Below, one piece after another: positions 54,182 through 63,890 of a DNA stretch of 64,000 nt. Position 1 is the first letter of the stretch; each line of letters opens with the position of its first letter. The position numbers and the translations under genes are program-made. The notes beneath the pieces were generated by a model. It was not told the origin of the DNA and did not search any database. It saw only the letters and a program-made list of their open reading frames with translations. Source of the DNA: Streptomyces sp. ISL-1 (GTDB taxonomy: Bacteria; Actinomycetota; Actinomycetes; Streptomycetales; Streptomycetaceae); contig NZ_JAGGOI010000031.1 in the NCBI RefSeq assembly GCF_018614585.1, positions 186,001-250,000 of the forward strand, written 5' to 3'.

Positions 54182-55471
54182 ATGCAGCCCGAAGCCGAAG
54201 CCCCAGCAGCTCCCGCAGCACCGCCTCAGCACGAGCCTCCCCGTCCCGAGGAAAACCCCCGCCACGAGGAAAACCCCGGCCCTGAGGAAAGCCCCGGCTG
54301 GACAGGCCACACAGGCCACACAGGCACCACTGCGGACCGGGACAGCCCGCGGCAGGACGACCCCGGCCCTGCCCTGGCCGCCCGCTACTACACCGACCCG
54401 GATCTGGCGTCCGCGGAAACCCGTCACATCTTCGCCAGGTCCTGGCAGATCGTGTGCCATGAATCCGACCTCCCCGGGCCGGGCGCCAGGCTGGCCGCCA
54501 CCGTCGCAAACCGCGAGGTACTCGTCGTACGGATCGAGGACGGCAGTCTTGCCGCCCATCTCAACGTCTGCCGCCACCGCGGCACCCGGCTGGTCACCAG
54601 GCCCGAACCGTTCGGCAAGGCCATCCGCTGCCCGTACCACGGCTGGACGTACAAACTCGACGGCCGTCTGGTCGGCGCGCCCGAGGCGCGGCAGATCCCG
54701 TGCCTCGACAAGCCGAAGCTCGGTCTGTTCTCCGTCCGCGTGGAGTCGTTCCTCGGCTTCGTCTTCGTCAACCTCGACCAGGACGCCGTACCCCTGGCCG
54801 AGCAGTGCGCGGGACTGGCGGAAGCCGTCGGCCACTACGCCGGAACCGATCTGGTGCCCGTCGGACGCAGCCGAATCCACGACCTGGAAGGCGCCGAGGT
54901 CCAGCACGCCAACTGGAAGGTCGCCGTCGACAACTATCTCGAGGGCTACCACGTACCGGTCGCCCACCCCGGGCTGATGCGGCTGCTCGACTACCAGAGC
55001 TACACCAGCGAGATCAGCGAGGCGTACACGCTGTTCGCCTCACCGCTGCGCGACAAGCCGTCCTCGAACTGGGCGGAGCGCCTCTACCAGCGCATCGCCG
55101 CCCCCATGCCCGGTCTGACCGAGGCCGACCGCCGCGTCTGGCGGTACGCCGTGATCTACCCCAACACCCTTATCGACTTCTACCCCGACCATGTGCTTGC
55201 CTGGACCGCGATCCCGACGGCGGTGGACCGCGTGGCCGTACCCGGAGCCTTCTACACCCGGCGTGGCACCGGACTGCGCACCAGGCTCGCCCGGCGGCTG
55301 AACATCCACATCGGCTGGATCACCAACGACGAGGACGCCGAACTGGTGGCCCGTGCGCAGAAAGGACTCTCCACCCCGGGCTTCGAACCGGGCCCTCTGT
55401 CCCGGCGCGAGTCGGCGGTCGGCTGGTTCGCCGGCCGCGTCCGCGCCGATCTGGACGGCGTGGAGCCCTGA
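54182..55471 (+). CDS. Rieske-type ring-hydroxylating / N-demethylating oxygenase
   Basis: 429 residues; ATG 54182 follows gaggag. Residues 1-60 are a low-complexity Pro/Glu/His tail not typical of the family. The Rieske cluster is CRHRG and CPYHGWTY; the mononuclear iron site is WKVAVDNYLEGYHVPVAHPG (Asp-Asn, two His). Such oxygenases hydroxylate aromatic rings or remove methyl groups from betaines and carnitine. With amine transport and oxidase genes downstream, a quaternary or methylated amine substrate is likely. It needs a reductase and ferredoxin, which the divergent operon offers. Confidence 0.87.
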   Translation: MQPEAEAPAAPAAPPQHEPPRPEENPRHEENPGPEESPGWTGHTGHTGTTADRDSPRQDDPGPALAARYYTDPDLASAETRHIFARSWQIVCHESDLPGPGARLAATVANREVLVVRIEDGSLAAHLNVCRHRGTRLVTRPEPFGKAIRCPYHGWTYKLDGRLVGAPEARQIPCLDKPKLGLFSVRVESFLGFVFVNLDQDAVPLAEQCAGLAEAVGHYAGTDLVPVGRSRIHDLEGAEVQHANWKVAVDNYLEGYHVPVAHPGLMRLLDYQSYTSEISEAYTLFASPLRDKPSSNWAERLYQRIAAPMPGLTEADRRVWRYAVIYPNTLIDFYPDHVLAWTAIPTAVDRVAVPGAFYTRRGTGLRTRLARRLNIHIGWITNDEDAELVARAQKGLSTPGFEPGPLSRRESAVGWFAGRVRADLDGVEP

Positions 55472-55687
55472 GCCGAACCACCCCCACGGCCGCCGGGCAG
55501 CACTGAGCAGTACCGCCTCGCGGCCGGTGTGAAGCATGAACCGCCAAGGCCACCCCCCTGTCGAGCACACAGGCGGTCCCCCCGAACCGACCCGCCGCTC
55601 CCGGTCCCGCACGTGCACGCGTGCCAGGGACCACACCGCCCGCACCAGGTGTCCGTTGCCCCGCGGACCCCACGGAGAGGACCTCGT

Positions 55688-56824
55688 ATGTCCCCCGAAG
55701 CATTTCCCCGCTCCCGCCGCTCCTTCCTGCGCACCGGCTCCGCCACGGCCGTCGGTCTCGGCCTGACCGCGGCCGGCTGCGGATTCTCCTCCTCCGACCC
55801 TGCCGCGAAGAAGGCCGAGGACAAACCCATCGACGTCAAGGTCGACGGTGACCTCGTCTACTTCAACTGGGCGGACTTCGTCGACCCGGCCGTCTTCGAG
55901 GGCTTCGAGAAGGAGTACGGAGTCAAGGTCATCCAGTCGAACTTCGACTCGATGGAAGGCATGGCCGCCAAGCTCAACGCAGGCAACCGCTACGACATCA
56001 TCTTCCCCACGGCGAAATGGGCCCAGCGGCTGGCGCAAGGAGACCGGCTGCGTCCCATCGACCACACCCGGCTGAAGAACGCCGATGCCGTGTTCAGCCA
56101 CTACGACTACTTCGCCGACCCTTGGTACGACCCCGGAGCCCGGCACACCGTCCCCTTCACGATGTACAAGACCGGGATCGGCTGGCGGAAGGACAAGATC
56201 GGCAGCGACCTGGCCGGCTCCTGGGGCGATCTGTGGAACGCCCGCGCCAAGAGCAAGGTGTTCCTGCTCGACGACCGGGACGAAGTCCTGGGCATGGGAG
56301 CGCTCAAGCTCGGTCTCGACATTTCCACGAGCGTCGAGGGTGAGCTGGGCCGCGTCACCGACTCCCTGCGTTCCCTGCGGCCCCATCTGCGCGGCTTCTC
56401 CAGCGACAGCTACAACAACTTGCTCACCGGCAACGCGGCCATGACCCAGGCCTGGAGCGGCGACATGGCCGCCATGCTCAACCAGGCGAAGGACCCCTCG
56501 ATCTTCGGCTTCGAAGTCGCGAAGGAGGGAGCTCCGGTCAACTCGGACTGCTACGCCATCCCCTCCGACGCCCGCCATCCGGGCACGGCGATGCTCTTCA
56601 TCGACTACATGCTCCGCCCGGAGAACGTGAAGAAGAACATCGAGTACATCGGCTATCCGATGCCTGTCGCCGGCACCGAGAACACCTACGCCGCGCTCGT
56701 GGAGCCGTTCCCCGAGTGCCAGGTCTCCAGCGACGACCTCAAGGACGAGCTCTACTTCCGCAATGCCACTTCGAAGGGCGAACAGGCCCGCGACACCGCC
56801 TGGACCCGTGTGAAGGCCGGCTGA
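55688..56824 (+). CDS. Polyamine-type ABC solute-binding lipoprotein
   Basis: 378 residues, twin-arginine RSRRSFLR then lipobox TAAGC (Cys31), with ggagagga upstream. The PotD/PotF pattern follows: LVYFNWADFVDPAVFEGFEKEYGVKV, YDIIFPTAKWAQRL, VPFTMYKTGIGW, GNAAMTQAWSGDMA and VNSDCYAIPSDARHPGTAMLFIDYML. It should bind a polyamine or another cationic amine. Permeases and ATPase follow directly. Confidence 0.9.
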   Translation: MSPEAFPRSRRSFLRTGSATAVGLGLTAAGCGFSSSDPAAKKAEDKPIDVKVDGDLVYFNWADFVDPAVFEGFEKEYGVKVIQSNFDSMEGMAAKLNAGNRYDIIFPTAKWAQRLAQGDRLRPIDHTRLKNADAVFSHYDYFADPWYDPGARHTVPFTMYKTGIGWRKDKIGSDLAGSWGDLWNARAKSKVFLLDDRDEVLGMGALKLGLDISTSVEGELGRVTDSLRSLRPHLRGFSSDSYNNLLTGNAAMTQAWSGDMAAMLNQAKDPSIFGFEVAKEGAPVNSDCYAIPSDARHPGTAMLFIDYMLRPENVKKNIEYIGYPMPVAGTENTYAALVEPFPECQVSSDDLKDELYFRNATSKGEQARDTAWTRVKAG

Positions 56825-56828
56825 CGAC

Positions 56829-57731
56829 ATGAAACGACGCACAGATCACGTCCTGACCCGGCCCCGCAGAGGACCGTCCGCGGGCGGCAACCGGCTGTGG
56901 GTCTGGCTCATGGTCCCGGGCACCCTGTGGATGTCCGCCTTCCTCGTCGCCTCCCTCGTCCTGGTGGCCGCACTGGCGCTCGGCACCACCGACCCGCTCG
57001 GCAATCCGCAATTCGGACTCAACTTCGAGAACATCACGGCACTGGCCGAACCCGCCTACCGGGCCGTGCTGCTGCGCTCCCTCGGCTACGCACTGCTCAC
57101 CTGCGTCATCTGCCTGGCCGTGGCCTACCCGGTCGCCTACGCCATCGCCCTGCACGGCGGACGCTTCAAGAACCTCCTGATCGCCGCCATCGTCGTCCCT
57201 TTCTTCGCGAACTACCTGGTCCGGATGTACGGCTGGTCCGTCGTCCTGTCCGACGACGGCCCCCTGCTGAAGGCACTGCGCGCCGTCGGGATCGCCGACA
57301 GCGACACGAAGATTCTGCAGTCCGGCGTGGGCGTCATCGCCGGACTCGTCTACGGCTTCATCGTGTTCATGATCATCCCGCTGTACGCGGCGCTGGAGCG
57401 CATGGACGTGTCACTGATCGAGGCAGGCCGCGACCTCTACGGAGGCCCCCTGCGGACCTTCTTCTTCGTCACCCTGCCCGCCACCCGGCAGGGCGCCGCA
57501 GCCGGCTGCGTCCTCGTCTTCCTGCCCGCCATGGGCGACTTCGTCAGTGCCCAGCTGATGGGAGGCCCCGACCAGATCATGATCGGCAACCTGATCCAGG
57601 ACAAGTTCTTCCAGGGCCAGAACTGGCCGCTCGGCTCGGCACTCACCATGCTCATGATGGCGGTCCTGTTCCTCGGGATGGTCGGCTACCTCCGCCGGGC
57701 CCGCAAGGACGAAGCGGAGGCGACGCGATGA
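56829..57731 (+). CDS. Polyamine-type ABC permease (PotB-like)
   Basis: 300 residues starting four bases after the lipoprotein stop. Six membrane helices, and the EAA loop ALERMDVSLIEAGRDLYGGPLRTFFFVTLPA. PAMGDFVSAQLMGGPDQIMIGNLIQ near the end is typical of PotB/PotH. It overlaps the next permease by four bases. Confidence 0.9.
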   Translation: MKRRTDHVLTRPRRGPSAGGNRLWVWLMVPGTLWMSAFLVASLVLVAALALGTTDPLGNPQFGLNFENITALAEPAYRAVLLRSLGYALLTCVICLAVAYPVAYAIALHGGRFKNLLIAAIVVPFFANYLVRMYGWSVVLSDDGPLLKALRAVGIADSDTKILQSGVGVIAGLVYGFIVFMIIPLYAALERMDVSLIEAGRDLYGGPLRTFFFVTLPATRQGAAAGCVLVFLPAMGDFVSAQLMGGPDQIMIGNLIQDKFFQGQNWPLGSALTMLMMAVLFLGMVGYLRRARKDEAEATR

Positions 57732-58660
57732 CTCTGCGCCCGGCCCTCAAACCTCAGCGCCGCCCCGCCCCCCGCCCGCTCCGCGCCGTCGCCACGCGCA
57801 CGGGAAGCAGCCCGGCCACCCGAGCCTCCCGTGTCCGCAGGCGCCGCCGCGGCACCGACCGCAAGCCTCGCTTCGCCCTCGCCGTCACGGCCGCGTTCTT
57901 CGCGCTCCTCTACCTGCCCATCGGCGTCGTCGTCCTCTTCTCCTTCAACTCCCAGAAGTCCCTCACCGTCTTCAAGGACTTCAGCCTCCGCTGGTACTCG
58001 GCCTTCCTCCGCGACGAGGTCCTGCTCGACTCGCTCGGGATGAGCCTGCGGGTGTCCCTGGTCGCCATGGCCGGTTCGCTGATCCTCGGCGTGGCACTGG
58101 CACTCGGCCTGGTCCGCTGCCGCAGCCGCCTCGGCTCGTTCGCCGGCCTGATCATGCTCGTTCCCCTGATCACCCCCGAGATCGTCACAGGGGTCGCGGC
58201 CATGATGCTCTTCAAGGGCCTGGGCATCACGCTGTCCACCGGCACCGTCATGCTCGCGGAGATCACCTTCTCCATCTCCTACGTGACGGTCATCCTCCGG
58301 TCCCGGATCGCCGCCCTCAACCCCGAAGTCGAAGAAGCCGCGATGGACCTCGGAGCCAGCCGCTGGCAGGCGCTGCGCCTGGTCACCCTGCCCGCGCTGC
58401 TCCCCAGCATTCTCGCCTGCGCCGTACTCGTCTTCGCCCTCGTCTTCGACGACTTCGTCCTCGCCTACTTCACCACCGGCGTCGACCCCCAGCCGCTGTC
58501 CGTCCGCATCTACTCGGCGATCCGTTTCGGCGTACAGCCCACGATCAACGCCGTCGGCACCCTGATGCTCGCCGGGTCCATCGGTCTCATCGCCCTCGCC
58601 CTGTTCATCCCGCGCCTGTTCGGCCGTCGCGGCGGCCTCGACCTCCTCTCCGGGAAGTGA
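57728..58660 (+). CDS. Polyamine-type ABC permease (PotC-like)
   Basis: 310 residues from ATG 57728. The first 45 residues are a very basic Pro/Arg tail, longer than usual. Then six helices, FNSQKSLTVFKDFSLRWYSAFL, the EAA loop EEAAMDLGASRWQALRLVTLP, and FDDFVLAYFTTGVD, all standard for PotC/PotI. It forms the channel with the PotB-like protein. Confidence 0.9.
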   Translation: MTLRPALKPQRRPAPRPLRAVATRTGSSPATRASRVRRRRRGTDRKPRFALAVTAAFFALLYLPIGVVVLFSFNSQKSLTVFKDFSLRWYSAFLRDEVLLDSLGMSLRVSLVAMAGSLILGVALALGLVRCRSRLGSFAGLIMLVPLITPEIVTGVAAMMLFKGLGITLSTGTVMLAEITFSISYVTVILRSRIAALNPEVEEAAMDLGASRWQALRLVTLPALLPSILACAVLVFALVFDDFVLAYFTTGVDPQPLSVRIYSAIRFGVQPTINAVGTLMLAGSIGLIALALFIPRLFGRRGGLDLLSGK

Positions 58661-58664
58661 CACC

Positions 58665-59771
58665 GTGACCACGACGACCACCACGGCCGCCCTGGCGGCG
58701 ACAGACACCGCATCCGCGGTCCGGCTCGAGTCGATCAGCAAGAGCTACGGCGACTCCTTCGCCGTCCGCGACCTCACCCTGGACATCGCGCCGGGCGAGT
58801 TCTTCTCCCTTCTCGGCCCCTCCGGATGCGGAAAGACCACCTCGCTGCGGATGATCGGCGGATTCACCGACCCCACCGACGGCACCATCCTGCTCGGCGG
58901 CGAAGACGTCACGGCCCTGCCTCCCAACAAGCGCAACGTCAACACCGTCTTCCAGAGCTACGCCCTCTTCGACCACCTTTCGGTCGCCGACAACGTCGCC
59001 TTCGGCCTCAAGCGCGCAGGCGTCGGCCGCACCGAGATACGCGAACGCGTTGCCGGCATGCTCGAGCGGGTACAGCTCGGCAGCCTGGCCGACCGCAAGC
59101 CCCACACCCTCTCCGGCGGGCAGCGCCAACGCGTCGCCCTGGCGCGCGCCCTGGTCAACCGCCCCCAAGTCCTGCTCCTCGACGAGCCGCTGGCCGCACT
59201 CGACCTCAAACTCCGGCGCCAGATGCAGGTCGAACTGAAGCAGATCCAGCGGGAGATCGGCATCACCTTCGTGTTCGTCACGCACGACCAGGACGAGGCC
59301 CTCACCATGTCGGACCGGGTCGCGGTGATGAACGAGGGCCGCGTCGAGCAGTGCGGCACCCCCGAGGACGTGTACGAACGCCCGGCGAGCCGGTTCGTCG
59401 CCTCGTTCATGGGCACCTCCAACCTCGTGCCCGGCACCTACCGCGCCGGTGAGGTCGTGGTCGAGGGCGGCCCCGCGCTCCCTGTCGGTCCCCGCGCCGG
59501 CGTCAGCGACGGCAGCCGGGTCAGCCTGTCCGTCCGGCCGGAGAAGATCTGGCTCTCCGACCTCGAACCCGGCATGACCCGCGTGAACGGCGTCGTCCGG
59601 GAAACCGTCTACTCCGGGCCGACCACCACCTACCTCATCGAGCTCGCCCCCGGCATCACCCTGTCCGTACTGGAGCAGAACACCGACCGATCCCGCATGG
59701 AAGACCGCTGGAGCGGTGGCGAGAGCGTCGAGATCGGCTGGAGGCCCGAGCACTGCCTGGTACTCGACTGA
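58665..59771 (+). CDS. Polyamine-type ABC ATPase (PotA-like)
   Basis: 368 residues, GTG start. Walker A GPSGCGKTTSLR, Q-loop TVFQSYALFDHLSV, signature LSGGQRQRVALARAL, Walker B VLLLDEPLAALD and the switch His in VTHDQDEAL. The C-terminal TOBE_2 domain (SVRPEKIWL...YSGPTTTYLIEL) is typical of polyamine and iron importers. Confidence 0.92.
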   Translation: MTTTTTTAALAATDTASAVRLESISKSYGDSFAVRDLTLDIAPGEFFSLLGPSGCGKTTSLRMIGGFTDPTDGTILLGGEDVTALPPNKRNVNTVFQSYALFDHLSVADNVAFGLKRAGVGRTEIRERVAGMLERVQLGSLADRKPHTLSGGQRQRVALARALVNRPQVLLLDEPLAALDLKLRRQMQVELKQIQREIGITFVFVTHDQDEALTMSDRVAVMNEGRVEQCGTPEDVYERPASRFVASFMGTSNLVPGTYRAGEVVVEGGPALPVGPRAGVSDGSRVSLSVRPEKIWLSDLEPGMTRVNGVVRETVYSGPTTTYLIELAPGITLSVLEQNTDRSRMEDRWSGGESVEIGWRPEHCLVLD

Positions 59772-59808
59772 CCCCTGCGCCGTCCGTCGACCCACGAAGG
59801 AACTCACC

Positions 59809-61131
59809 ATGAACCACGATGTCATCGTGCTCGGCGCAGGGCTCGCAGGTCTCGCCGCCGCACGCGACCTCGCCGCGGGCGGAGCCGACGTCCTCGTCCT
59901 CGAGGCCCGCGACCGGGTCGGCGGACGCGTCGAACAGACTGAACTCCCCGACGGCCGGCTCGTCCAGCTCGGCGGCGAGGTCGCCGGCCGGGCTCACACC
60001 GCCTACCTCACCCTCGTCGAAGAACTCGGACTCAGCCTCGTCCCCAGCTATGTCGCCGAACCCGGCTTCATGGCCCGTGCCACACCCGAGGGGATTTCCG
60101 CCGGGGACCCGCCCCACTGGTTCGGTGCCGCAGACGACGCCTGCCACCGACGGCTCACCGCCGCGTTCACGGCCCTGGCCCACAGCGTCGACCCCGACGA
60201 CCCATGGTCACACCCCGAGGCCGCCGCCCTCGATGCCCTCTCCGTCGCCGAATGGCTGCGCTCCGAGGGCGCGAGCCACGCCGTCGTACGCCTGTGGGAG
60301 ATCGGCCAACTCGCCCTGGCGAGCGGCTCGTACGAACGGACCTCGCTCCTGTCCGCCCTGCGCAAGCACGCCGCCGTCCCCGGCGGCGACGAGACGGACC
60401 ACTACGACTACGAGGACTGGGAGGGGCTGCGGGTGGCCGAAGGATCGGCGACGGTGGCTCTGCGGATGGCCGACGCGCTGGCGCAACGGATCCGGCTCGG
60501 CGCACCCGTCGACGAAGTCGCCGTACGACGTGGCGGGTGCACCGTGCACCTCGCCGGAGGGGAGACCCTCACCGCCGGCGCAGTGGTCAGCGCCCTGCCC
60601 GTCGGCCCGCTGCGCCGCCTCACCCTCACCGGCGTCTCGGACGCGCGACTCGCCTCCCTGCACCGGCAACGACAGGCCGTCGCAGCCAAGTTCGTCGCCG
60701 CCTACGACAAGCCGTTCTGGAGGGCGTCGGAACTCAGCGGCTTGTCCGAGTGCGAAGGCGTCCTCGGTAGCACCTGGCCGCAGAACGAAGGGATCCTCTC
60801 CGCCCTCGTCCCACCGGAACGGTACGGCGTGCTCCTCGGCATGCCCGAGGCACTGCGGGAGCACGAACTGCTCGGCGACATCGCCCGCCTCTACGGAGAG
60901 GAGGCGCACAGCCCCCTGAGCACGTACACACGGATGTGGGGCACCGATCCCTGGACCCAGGGGTACGTGACCCAGTGGACCCCCGGCGATGTCATGGCCG
61001 TCGGCCCCCTGCACGCAACCCACGAACCGCCCTTCTACGTCTGCGGATCCGACCAGTGGGTGGCGGGCTACATGGAAGGCGCGGTACGTACCGGCCGCGC
61101 CGCGGCGAAAGAGGCACTCACCCGTGGCTGA
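59809..61131 (+). CDS. FAD-dependent amine oxidase
   Basis: 440 residues from ATG 59809 (gaagga upstream). The FAD-binding Rossmann motif VIVLGAGLAGLAAARDLAAGG...VLEARDRVGGRVEQ opens it, the substrate part contains LRVAEGSATVALRMADAL, and the closing FAD motif is PFYVCGSDQWVAGYMEGAVRTGRAAA. It belongs to the monoamine/polyamine oxidase type, forming an aldehyde, ammonia (or amine) and hydrogen peroxide. It overlaps the aldehyde dehydrogenase, which should take the product. Confidence 0.9.
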   Translation: MNHDVIVLGAGLAGLAAARDLAAGGADVLVLEARDRVGGRVEQTELPDGRLVQLGGEVAGRAHTAYLTLVEELGLSLVPSYVAEPGFMARATPEGISAGDPPHWFGAADDACHRRLTAAFTALAHSVDPDDPWSHPEAAALDALSVAEWLRSEGASHAVVRLWEIGQLALASGSYERTSLLSALRKHAAVPGGDETDHYDYEDWEGLRVAEGSATVALRMADALAQRIRLGAPVDEVAVRRGGCTVHLAGGETLTAGAVVSALPVGPLRRLTLTGVSDARLASLHRQRQAVAAKFVAAYDKPFWRASELSGLSECEGVLGSTWPQNEGILSALVPPERYGVLLGMPEALREHELLGDIARLYGEEAHSPLSTYTRMWGTDPWTQGYVTQWTPGDVMAVGPLHATHEPPFYVCGSDQWVAGYMEGAVRTGRAAAKEALTRG

Positions 61132-62536
61132 CACCCCCATGCATTGCGTCCTCAACCACATCGGGGGAGCGGACCTGCCCGCAGTCTCGGGCGCGACAAC
61201 GGAGCTCGTCGACCCGGCGACCGGCAGCACACACGGCACCGCCCCGCTCTCCGGACCTGAGGACACCGACGCGGCCTGCGCCGCCGCGGCAGCCGCGTAC
61301 GAGATGTGGTCCACGACCACACCGGCCGAACGCGGGCTGGCACTGCTGCGCATCGCCGACGCCGTGGAGAGGCACGCGGACGATCTGGTCGCGGCGGAGA
61401 CCGCGGACACGGGCAAGCCCGCCGATCTGTTCCGGTTCGACGAACTACCGGCGATCACCGACACCTTGCGCTATTTCGCGGGAGCGGCACGGAATCTGCC
61501 CGGCGCCGCCGCGGGCGAGTACACCGAAGGACGCACCTCGCTGCTGAGGCGCGAACCGGTTGGTGTCTGTGCCCAGATCACGCCGTGGAACTACCCCCTG
61601 ATGATGGCCGCGTGGAAGATCGCACCGGCGATCGCGGCAGGCAACACGACCGTACTCAAACCCGCCGACACCACCCCGTCCTCGGCCGCCCTGCTCGCCC
61701 GGATCGCCGCCGGCCATCTGCCTCCTGGCGTTCTGAACGTGGTGTGCGGCGACCGTGACACCGGCCGGGCCCTCGTCACCCACCCGGCAACCCGGCTGAT
61801 CGCTGTCACCGGAAGCGTCCGGGCGGGCCGGGAGATCGCCGCCATGGCAGCCGCGGACCTAAAAAGGGTCCATCTGGAACTCGGGGGCAACGCCCCGGTC
61901 ATCGTCCACGACGACATCGACATCGAGACAACCGCCGTGCAGCTGGCCGCCGTTGCGTACTACAACGCGGGCCAGGACTGCACCGCTCCCACCCGCCTGC
62001 TCGTTGACGTCCGCATCCACGACCGCTTCGTGGACGCCTTCGCGGCCTGCGCGGCAGCCTTGACCCCGGGAGTCGACTTCGGCCCCCTCAACAATGCCTC
62101 CCAACGCGGGGCCGTCCAGGGTCTGCTGGACCGCCTGCCCGGCCACACGAAGATCGCGACGGGCGGCTCCGCGGTGCCGGGTCCCGGCTTCTTCCATGAG
62201 GCCACCGTCGTCACCGGCGTCCGCCAGAGCGACGAGATCGTCCAGGAGGAGATCTTCGGCCCGGTCGTCACCGTCCAGCCCTTCGCGGACGAGTCCGAAG
62301 CTCTCCGGCTCGCCAACGATGTGCGGTACGGCTTGGCGGCCGGCGTCTGGACCACGAACCACGAGCGGGCGATGCGGGCGACCCGGGCTCTGCACACGGG
62401 CATTGTCTGGGTCAACACGCACGGGACCACCGTGTCCGAGATGCCCCACGGCGGTGTCAGGCATTCGGGCTACGGCAGCGATCTGTCGATGGCGGGCCTG
62501 CTGGATTACACGCAGGTCAAGCACGTGATGCTGTAG
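61124..62536 (+). CDS. Aldehyde dehydrogenase (aminoaldehyde / betaine aldehyde type)
   Basis: 470 residues from GTG 61124, overlapping the oxidase stop. NAD loop and active site are clear: PWNYPLMMAAWKIAPAIAAGNTTVLKPADTTP, VTGSVRAGREI, VHLELGGNAPVIV (Glu), NAGQDCTAPTRLL (Cys), and EEIFGPVVTVQPF. The near-C-terminal WVNTHG is typical of gamma-aminobutyraldehyde and betaine aldehyde enzymes. It oxidises the aldehyde from the amine oxidase to an acid that the synthetase of the other operon could activate. Confidence 0.92.
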   Translation: MADTPMHCVLNHIGGADLPAVSGATTELVDPATGSTHGTAPLSGPEDTDAACAAAAAAYEMWSTTTPAERGLALLRIADAVERHADDLVAAETADTGKPADLFRFDELPAITDTLRYFAGAARNLPGAAAGEYTEGRTSLLRREPVGVCAQITPWNYPLMMAAWKIAPAIAAGNTTVLKPADTTPSSAALLARIAAGHLPPGVLNVVCGDRDTGRALVTHPATRLIAVTGSVRAGREIAAMAAADLKRVHLELGGNAPVIVHDDIDIETTAVQLAAVAYYNAGQDCTAPTRLLVDVRIHDRFVDAFAACAAALTPGVDFGPLNNASQRGAVQGLLDRLPGHTKIATGGSAVPGPGFFHEATVVTGVRQSDEIVQEEIFGPVVTVQPFADESEALRLANDVRYGLAAGVWTTNHERAMRATRALHTGIVWVNTHGTTVSEMPHGGVRHSGYGSDLSMAGLLDYTQVKHVML

Positions 62537-62576
62537 ACCGGTTCAGGATTTCCTGCCGCGCTGAGCCCGTGCAGAG

Positions 62577-62609
62577 CCGGCCCGTAGCCGCATGTGCGGC
62601 CCGGGCCGG
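62577..62609. terminator. Two-part hairpin between convergent genes
   Basis: Outer arms CCGGCCCG (62577-62584) and CGGGCCGG (62602-62609) enclose an inner perfect stem GCCGCA TG TGCGGC (62587-62600). It lies 40 bases after the aldehyde dehydrogenase stop and before the glycerophosphodiesterase end. Confidence 0.8.
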
Positions 62610-62651
62610 TCCGGCATCCTCGGAAAAGCCGGCGGTGACCTCTGGGTCAGG

Positions 62652-63731
62652 TCAGTGGAGTTGGTAGGCCTTGGGGAGGCGCATGCCGCGGTCGGCCATG
62701 ATCTGCCGCACCCGGTCGGGGTAGTTGGTGATGATGCCGTCTGTGCCCATGTCCATGAGTGCCTCGACGGTGGCCGGATCGTCGCAGGTCCAAGGGATGA
62801 CTTTCAGGCCGCGGGCGTGTGCCTGGGAGATCATTGTCCGGTCGGGGTAGAAGCGGAAGCCCGGGTCGCCGACCTTGCCGCTCTGCGGGAAGCCGTAGTT
62901 GGGGGAGAGGGCCTTGACGCCGGGGATGGTGGCGGCGGCCTTCACGAAGTCGCCGTCGTAGTCGTCGGCGTCGATCCCGCCGAGCCATGGGGAAGCGCCG
63001 GGTTTGCCGACCTGGAGGAAGTCGTAGTTCGTGAGCGCGACCAGCGGCCATCGCGGCGCCAGCTTGTGCATCGCCTTCAGCGCGCCCCAGTCGAAGGACT
63101 GGACGGTGACCTGGCGTTCGATGCCCGAGGAGTGGATCTCCTCGTAGACCCGGCGCACGAACAGCTCACGTGGTGCGGTCTGTTCGGGCGCCCCCGCCTC
63201 GACCTTCGTCTCGACGTTGAGGGTGACCTGCTCGGCGCGGTAGCTCTTGACCAGGTTCAGGACGTCCTTGAGCTCCACCATCCGGAAACCCTTGATCACT
63301 TCCTGCTCGGGGTAGCCGGGCAGCTGCTGGTAACCGCAGTCCATGGTCTTGATCTGAGCCAGCGTCAGGTCCTTGATGTACTTCCCGACGTACGGGAATA
63401 TCGGGTCGCCCGGCGTGACCGGTGCCGTGTCACGGCACTTCACGGCGCTGACCTGCCGGTCGTGGGTGACGACGACCTGCTCGTCCTTGGTGATCTGAGT
63501 GTCCAGCTCCAAGGTGGACACCCCGAGGCGCATCGCCTTGCCGAATCCCTCGAGGGACTCTTCGGTCGTCATGCCGATGCCACCGCGGTGGGCCTGCAGG
63601 TCGAAGTGGGTTTTCTGAGGCGGCGCGCCGGAGCCGTCGGACGGCGTCGCATGAGAGGCCACCGGGAAGGCGAACACCGGCACCAGCGTCAGGCCCGCGA
63701 GGCAGTGTCTGAGGAAGTGGCTTGAGGACAT
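62652..63731 (-). CDS. Secreted glycerophosphodiester phosphodiesterase
   Basis: 359 residues from ATG 63731. Signal peptide: HFLRHCLAGLTLVPVFAFPVASHA. The GDPD barrel follows: FDLQAHRGGIGMTTEESLEGF (catalytic His), STLELDTQITKDEQVVVTHDR (metal Glu, Asp, second His), LNVETKVE, and TWTCDDPATVEALMDMGTDGIITNYPDR-type end. It cleaves glycerophosphodiesters outside the cell, yielding glycerol-3-phosphate. Such genes are often under phosphate control; I did not find a clear PHO box. Confidence 0.9.
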   Translation of the reverse strand: MSSSHFLRHCLAGLTLVPVFAFPVASHATPSDGSGAPPQKTHFDLQAHRGGIGMTTEESLEGFGKAMRLGVSTLELDTQITKDEQVVVTHDRQVSAVKCRDTAPVTPGDPIFPYVGKYIKDLTLAQIKTMDCGYQQLPGYPEQEVIKGFRMVELKDVLNLVKSYRAEQVTLNVETKVEAGAPEQTAPRELFVRRVYEEIHSSGIERQVTVQSFDWGALKAMHKLAPRWPLVALTNYDFLQVGKPGASPWLGGIDADDYDGDFVKAAATIPGVKALSPNYGFPQSGKVGDPGFRFYPDRTMISQAHARGLKVIPWTCDDPATVEALMDMGTDGIITNYPDRVRQIMADRGMRLPKAYQLH

Positions 63732-63890
63732 CAAAAACCCTACTCGTGTTGGTTTGAGCGACCAGGAGACGCTAGTTCGGCCTCGGGCGGGCTCAACGGC
63801 CTGGACGTGATGGTGTCGTGAATGCTGGGGGAACGACTTCCGGCTCACCGGCCCAGACGCTCTCCGTGCGTATCGTCGGCCGTCGTCAGG

